A stretch of 9,987 bases of DNA from contig DAOTTO010000281.1 of the NCBI GenBank assembly GCA_034437895.1, positions 1-9,987 of the forward strand, read 5' to 3'. Shown here piece after piece: positions 8,201 to 9,987 of this stretch (the first letter of the stretch is position 1; every line of letters starts with the position of its first letter). The notes under the pieces are model-generated. The model had not been told where the DNA came from. It saw only the letters and a list, made by a program, of their open reading frames with translations, and did no database searches. A program made the translations under genes and the position numbers. This DNA comes from JANRLJ01 sp034437895 (lineage in GTDB: Bacteria > Chloroflexota > Anaerolineae > Aggregatilineales > Phototrophicaceae).

Positions 8201-9348
8201 GCATGGATGAGGCGTTAGAATCCTATCGTCATGCCGCTGAATTTGCCCCCGGTGAAGTCTACTATATCCTCAAGCAGACCGATGTGCTTACAGCGCTCAA
8301 TCGCAATCAGCAAGCCTATGAACTGCTGGAATATGCGCTGAGGATCGATCATCGCAGCGCACAAATCTGGGCGCAGCATGGGCAGATTTTACGCCGTCTG
8401 GGGCGCTTGGAAGAAGCACTTTCCAGCTATAGCCGCGCCGTTGATCTTGACCACGACCATGATTGGGCATGGAACGGGCGCGGGATGGTTCTGAGCCAGC
8501 TTAAGCGCCACGATGAAGCCTTGTTCTGCTTCGATAAAGCCATCGAAATTAATGCCTCCGACCCGTGGTATTGGTATGCCCGTGCCGACGAACAACTGAT
8601 CCTGAACAAAGTCGCCGAGTCGGTTGCGTCGTTGGATGAAGCGCTCAAGCTCAATCCACGTCATGCAGAAAGCCATGCCAAGCGTGGACAAGCGCTGCGG
8701 CGTTTAGGCAAACATGAGGATGCTCTCGCGGCGTTTGATCGCGCCGTGCGGCTGAATCCACATTATGCGTGGGCATGGAACGGACGTGGCCTAACTCTTA
8801 AAGAGATGAACCGCCGGGAAGAATCGCTCGTCAGCTATGAACGTGCCGCCACCGAAGAACCGGGCGTGATTTGGTATCATATCAATCGGGTTGATCTGCT
8901 GCTGGAGATGCAGCGCCGTCATGAAGCCCTAGTAGCGATTGACCAATCCATTACCGCCGTCCCACGCAATCCGATTCTGTGGGCGCGGCGCGGGCAAGTG
9001 CTGCGCCGTTTGCGGAAATTTGAAGAAGCCATCACAAGCTATGTAAAAGCACTGGAGCTTGACCCAACGTATGCTTGGGCGTGGAATGGCAAAGGGCTGT
9101 GCTTGACGGAACTGGAACGTTTTGAAGAAGCGTTGATCGCGTATCGCACCGCGATTGACTGCGATGACAACGACGTGTGGTTCTGGCATAATTACGGGGA
9201 TACCCTGCTTAAGCTCAAGCGCTATCCTGACTCGGAGGATGGGCTGCTGAAAGCCAATGCTATCGACCCGACACATGAACCCACTATCCTGAAATTACGC
9301 ATCGTGCGCGAAAAAATGCGCGAGAGTGACGACTCCAATGAGCTTTAA
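5230..9348 (+). CDS. Cytosolic Ser/Thr protein kinase with 22 C-terminal TPR repeats
   Basis: The start is taken as ATG 5230; a TTG at 5224, in frame, is an alternative that adds two residues. Numbering is from 5230, giving 1372 residues. Residues about 12-150 are a helical region I do not recognise, followed by a Ser-rich stretch and an acidic segment (about 195-285). The kinase domain spans about 297-580: Ala-Ile-Lys (Lys330), H-R-D-L-K-P-A-N (Asp431), D-F-G (Asp449), Y-M-S-P-E and S-D-I-Y-A-F-G. The first Gly of the glycine loop is replaced (I-L-W-G-G-M-G-V-V-Y). Residues 602-1349 are 22 uninterrupted 34-residue TPRs, followed by a short charged tail. No membrane segment is present, so it probably acts in the cytosol. 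The TPR superhelix would recruit partner or substrate proteins. The FHA gene overlaps its 3' end by 11 bases, suggesting a functional pair. Confidence 0.93.
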   Translation: MNIPQTGHQPIPQTDKEIRDMLRKSIAADKTDPFATDPNTAISKLGKLALRRDDVNDLFALGNLCALQSITQLGDNDLRLLIFYVGKALIAYRKAVRQSHNDVDRKLARRATDEYIAWVAEVARKYPSRRNLAVALWAITEDEGADFKSNTTSTSSSSSSASGDNASGRYDRYATSLLDQYRRQMIRAANTSARPIAPEEGGDTVEITLDDPELALDMSDASMTLGDLSIDDENLSRVDELYIPLSETQIVEESNLLHETAHTSPEGDSDPGGSHVSEFMGNTPPIKGRSEFSPGDRIEGRYEVAEILWGGMGVVYLCYDHDHREPVAIKSFQERFLENERAVTRFTHEAITWIRLDKHRHIVHARLVQNVNNRPHIILEHVSGPEGMGSDLRSWIDHSRLDLAKAVEFGLHIALGMQHATKKVPGLVHRDLKPANILVTHDGIAKVTDFGLVRSIDLEDIPSDDDDVNISASERLTRVGAIVGTAPYMSPEQCQSLEVDKRSDIYAFGCVLYEMLTGKHVFKARRFQEWLRAHIHEIPTFDNRNQRRIPDSLQELVLQCLQKAPDNRPPSWSSIVDSLISLYTEMTGDAPIIETFGPPLEARELMDKGYSLTALRRYDEALEAYDRALELQPDYAAAWTRKGRTLRLLERYEDALACYNRALDIQPRYAFAWNGRGIILERLNRLDEALQAFETATEINANDVWHWYNRADVLQSLGRYHEAIPLLERGLKLDPAHQNSWAKLGQIYRLLQKNDESVAAYEQAIKVDSTYAWAHNGCGLALKALGRLRDAMMSFKRATRYQPNEVWHWYNLTEVLVDLGQYGDAVEPAQAAVRTDPTHAVSWAKLGQVMRNVRRYDEALQAYDRAIALEQDSAWAINGKGIVLEQMERYEEALECYRQAADLKTNDVWHWYNQGNVLVLLGLYEEALEPLRNATTINPAHARSWARLGNALRHLERFDESLVACREATTSSPNYAWAWSELGSTYEAMGRMDEALESYRHAAEFAPGEVYYILKQTDVLTALNRNQQAYELLEYALRIDHRSAQIWAQHGQILRRLGRLEEALSSYSRAVDLDHDHDWAWNGRGMVLSQLKRHDEALFCFDKAIEINASDPWYWYARADEQLILNKVAESVASLDEALKLNPRHAESHAKRGQALRRLGKHEDALAAFDRAVRLNPHYAWAWNGRGLTLKEMNRREESLVSYERAATEEPGVIWYHINRVDLLLEMQRRHEALVAIDQSITAVPRNPILWARRGQVLRRLRKFEEAITSYVKALELDPTYAWAWNGKGLCLTELERFEEALIAYRTAIDCDDNDVWFWHNYGDTLLKLKRYPDSEDGLLKANAIDPTHEPTILKLRIVREKMRESDDSNEL
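7033..9276 (+). repeat. TPR array: 22 units of 102 bases, with a 306-base three-TPR super-repeat
   Basis: Each unit is exactly 34 codons with no insertion. From 7135 the units run in a fixed three-type order (A, B, C). Type C units begin at 7339, 7645, 7951, 8257, 8563, 8869 and 9175, exactly 306 bases apart. The first three start V-W-H-W-Y-N, and the last starts V-W-F-W-H-N. Type B units typically start A-W-A-W-N-G. One extra TPR (7033-7134) precedes the seven triplets. Confidence 0.92.
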
Positions 9349-9748
9349 TCGACCTTTTAGACGACCCATCAAACGTGAGATTTCCGTAACCTATATGAGC
9401 GGCCCGTTGGATGGCAAAAAATTGGCCTTCGATCAGCCTACGATTGGGCAAGAAAAAATCATCACTATTGGTCGGCGCGAAGGCTGCGACATGCACATGC
9501 CTTTCGATAATCAAGTATCGCGCTTACACGCCCGTCTCGGCTGTGTCTCCGTCCCGACCACGACTACTGATGCCCTAAGCGCCCCGTTTGTGCTGACGTT
9601 CTGGCTGGAAGATGGCGGCAGTCGCAACGGGACATTCTTAGAAAAAGACGAAATCGTCAAAGGCCGAGTCAGCCTGCGTCCGGGATCGCTGTTTCGCATC
9701 GGGCGCACCTGGCTGCGCTTGGATATTCCACTTTCTTACGGCGATTAA
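9338..9748 (+). CDS. FHA-domain protein (phosphothreonine reader)
   Basis: The protein has 136 residues from ATG 9338; a GTG at 9326 would add four residues. FHA domains bind phosphothreonine peptides. The core signature is complete: I-G-R (Gly45, Arg46), V-S-R-L-H (Ser61, Arg62, His64) and D-G-G-S-R-N-G-T (Asn97, Gly98). It ends with F-R-I-G. A Thr-rich insertion at about 70-83 lies between the S-R-x-H strand and the next, longer than in minimal FHA domains. The first 14 residues are basic. There is no second domain and no membrane segment, so it resembles a stand-alone reader or adaptor. Its start overlaps the end of the TPR kinase gene, suggesting coupled translation and that it reads phosphothreonines made by that kinase. 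It is the last recognisable gene in the plus-strand run. Confidence 0.93.
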   Translation: MSFNRPFRRPIKREISVTYMSGPLDGKKLAFDQPTIGQEKIITIGRREGCDMHMPFDNQVSRLHARLGCVSVPTTTTDALSAPFVLTFWLEDGGSRNGTFLEKDEIVKGRVSLRPGSLFRIGRTWLRLDIPLSYGD

Positions 9749-9809
9749 TCAACGATGACTCGCCGTTAAAATTCAGTTCTTTTGCTAATTTCGATGAGAA
9801 GTCATCTGA

Positions 9810-9868
9810 AAATTCCTAGACGGTAGAATAGAGGTAGGAAAGCAAACTAGACTACCGAATAGGAATTT
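9810..9868. repeat. Bipartite inverted repeat with 25-base loop
   Basis: The arms are 9810-9826 and 9852-9868. AAATTCCTA pairs with TAGGAATTT, a two-base mismatch follows (GA against AA), and CGGTAG pairs with CTACCG. In all, 15 of 17 positions pair. The loop contains a purine-rich GAGGTAGGAAAG. There is no T-tract, so it is not a typical intrinsic terminator. It could be a structured RNA element, a protein-binding site or an element end. Confidence 0.6.
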
Positions 9869-9873
9869 AAATC

Positions 9874-9889
9874 AACCCGTTTACGGGTT
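9874..9889. repeat. Short perfect hairpin
   Basis: AACCCG and CGGGTT flank a TTTA loop (six base pairs; the inner T-A could add a seventh). No U-tract follows on the plus strand, so a terminator role is not supported. It lies only five bases after the preceding inverted repeat. Confidence 0.5.
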
Positions 9890-9902
9890 TACAAAAACTT
9901 TA

Positions 9903-9925
9903 GCTGGTAGTTTTGAACGACCAGC
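9903..9925. repeat. Short hairpin with inner stem
   Basis: GCTGGT at 9903-9908 pairs with ACCAGC at 9920-9925. Inside, GTT at 9910-9912 can pair with AAC at 9916-9918 after one A-G mismatch, closing a TTG loop. It is followed by ordinary AT-mixed sequence without a T-run. Confidence 0.5.
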
Positions 9926-9954
9926 GTTCCAAAATGTTGCGTGTCCGTAACCTT

Positions 9955-9971
9955 AGTGAATAACTTTCACT
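9955..9971. repeat. Short perfect hairpin near the window end
   Basis: AGTGAA at 9955-9960 pairs with TTCACT at 9966-9971 across a five-base loop. In RNA, two further U-G pairs could extend it outward. The sequence beyond base 9987 is not available, so its relation to any downstream gene is unknown. Confidence 0.4.
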
Positions 9972-9987
9972 GGTTTGCTGACTTCGC

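Noticed and set aside
2084..9748. Type VI secretion locus (ClpV, PpkA, Fha)
   Set aside because: Only the kinase, FHA and Clp families match. No sheath, Hcp, VgrG, baseplate or membrane-complex gene is present, and the Clp protein has a ClpP-loop-like tripeptide.
9874..9889. Intrinsic terminator of the operon
   Set aside because: The stem is followed by TACAAAAAC on the plus strand, and no T-run occurs at the expected place on either strand.
9941..9987. Start of a retron-type msr RNA (CCTTAG followed by a small hairpin)
   Set aside because: The resemblance is a few bases only, the window ends before any msd or reverse transcriptase could be seen, and the outer a1/a2 pairing cannot be tested.

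Overview
The window looks like a piece of a bacterial chromosome of moderate GC content. The Thr/Pro-rich spacer of the membrane kinase (repeats of the type Ile-Pro-Pro-Thr-Glu-Thr), the presence of two Hanks-type Ser/Thr kinases, and the ClpC-like unfoldase suggest Chloroflexota, perhaps an Anaerolineae-like lineage. This assignment is an inference from protein style; no rRNA or marker gene is present.

Layout. The left end (1-1845, minus strand) holds most of a membrane-anchored Ser/Thr protein kinase, cut by the window edge. A 238-base divergent intergenic region follows, with a good -10 box on each strand. From 2084 to 9748 everything is on the plus strand and tightly packed, as in an operon: a Clp/Hsp100 ATPase (2084-4465), two small AT-richer genes that overlap each other (4521-4904 and 4870-5214), a 1372-residue cytosolic Ser/Thr kinase with 22 TPR repeats (5230-9348), and a small FHA-domain protein overlapping its end (9338-9748). 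The last 240 bases are non-coding and carry several inverted repeats.

How it may work together. The TPR kinase and the overlapping FHA gene look like a writer/reader pair. The kinase has a Thr-containing acidic segment with T-x-x-D/I motifs, the kind of site FHA domains bind once phosphorylated. The Clp ATPase lacks the coiled-coil middle domain and keeps a ClpP-loop-like L-G-F tripeptide, so regulated proteolysis downstream of kinase signalling is a reasonable model. The kinase/FHA/Clp combination also recalls the PpkA/Fha/ClpV trio of type VI secretion, but no secretion component is visible here.

The two small genes between the Clp ATPase and the TPR kinase differ in composition from their neighbours. 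They have the layout of a toxin/immunity-like pair; their functions are not established. No RNA gene, CRISPR array, insertion sequence or clear Rho-independent terminator was recognised.
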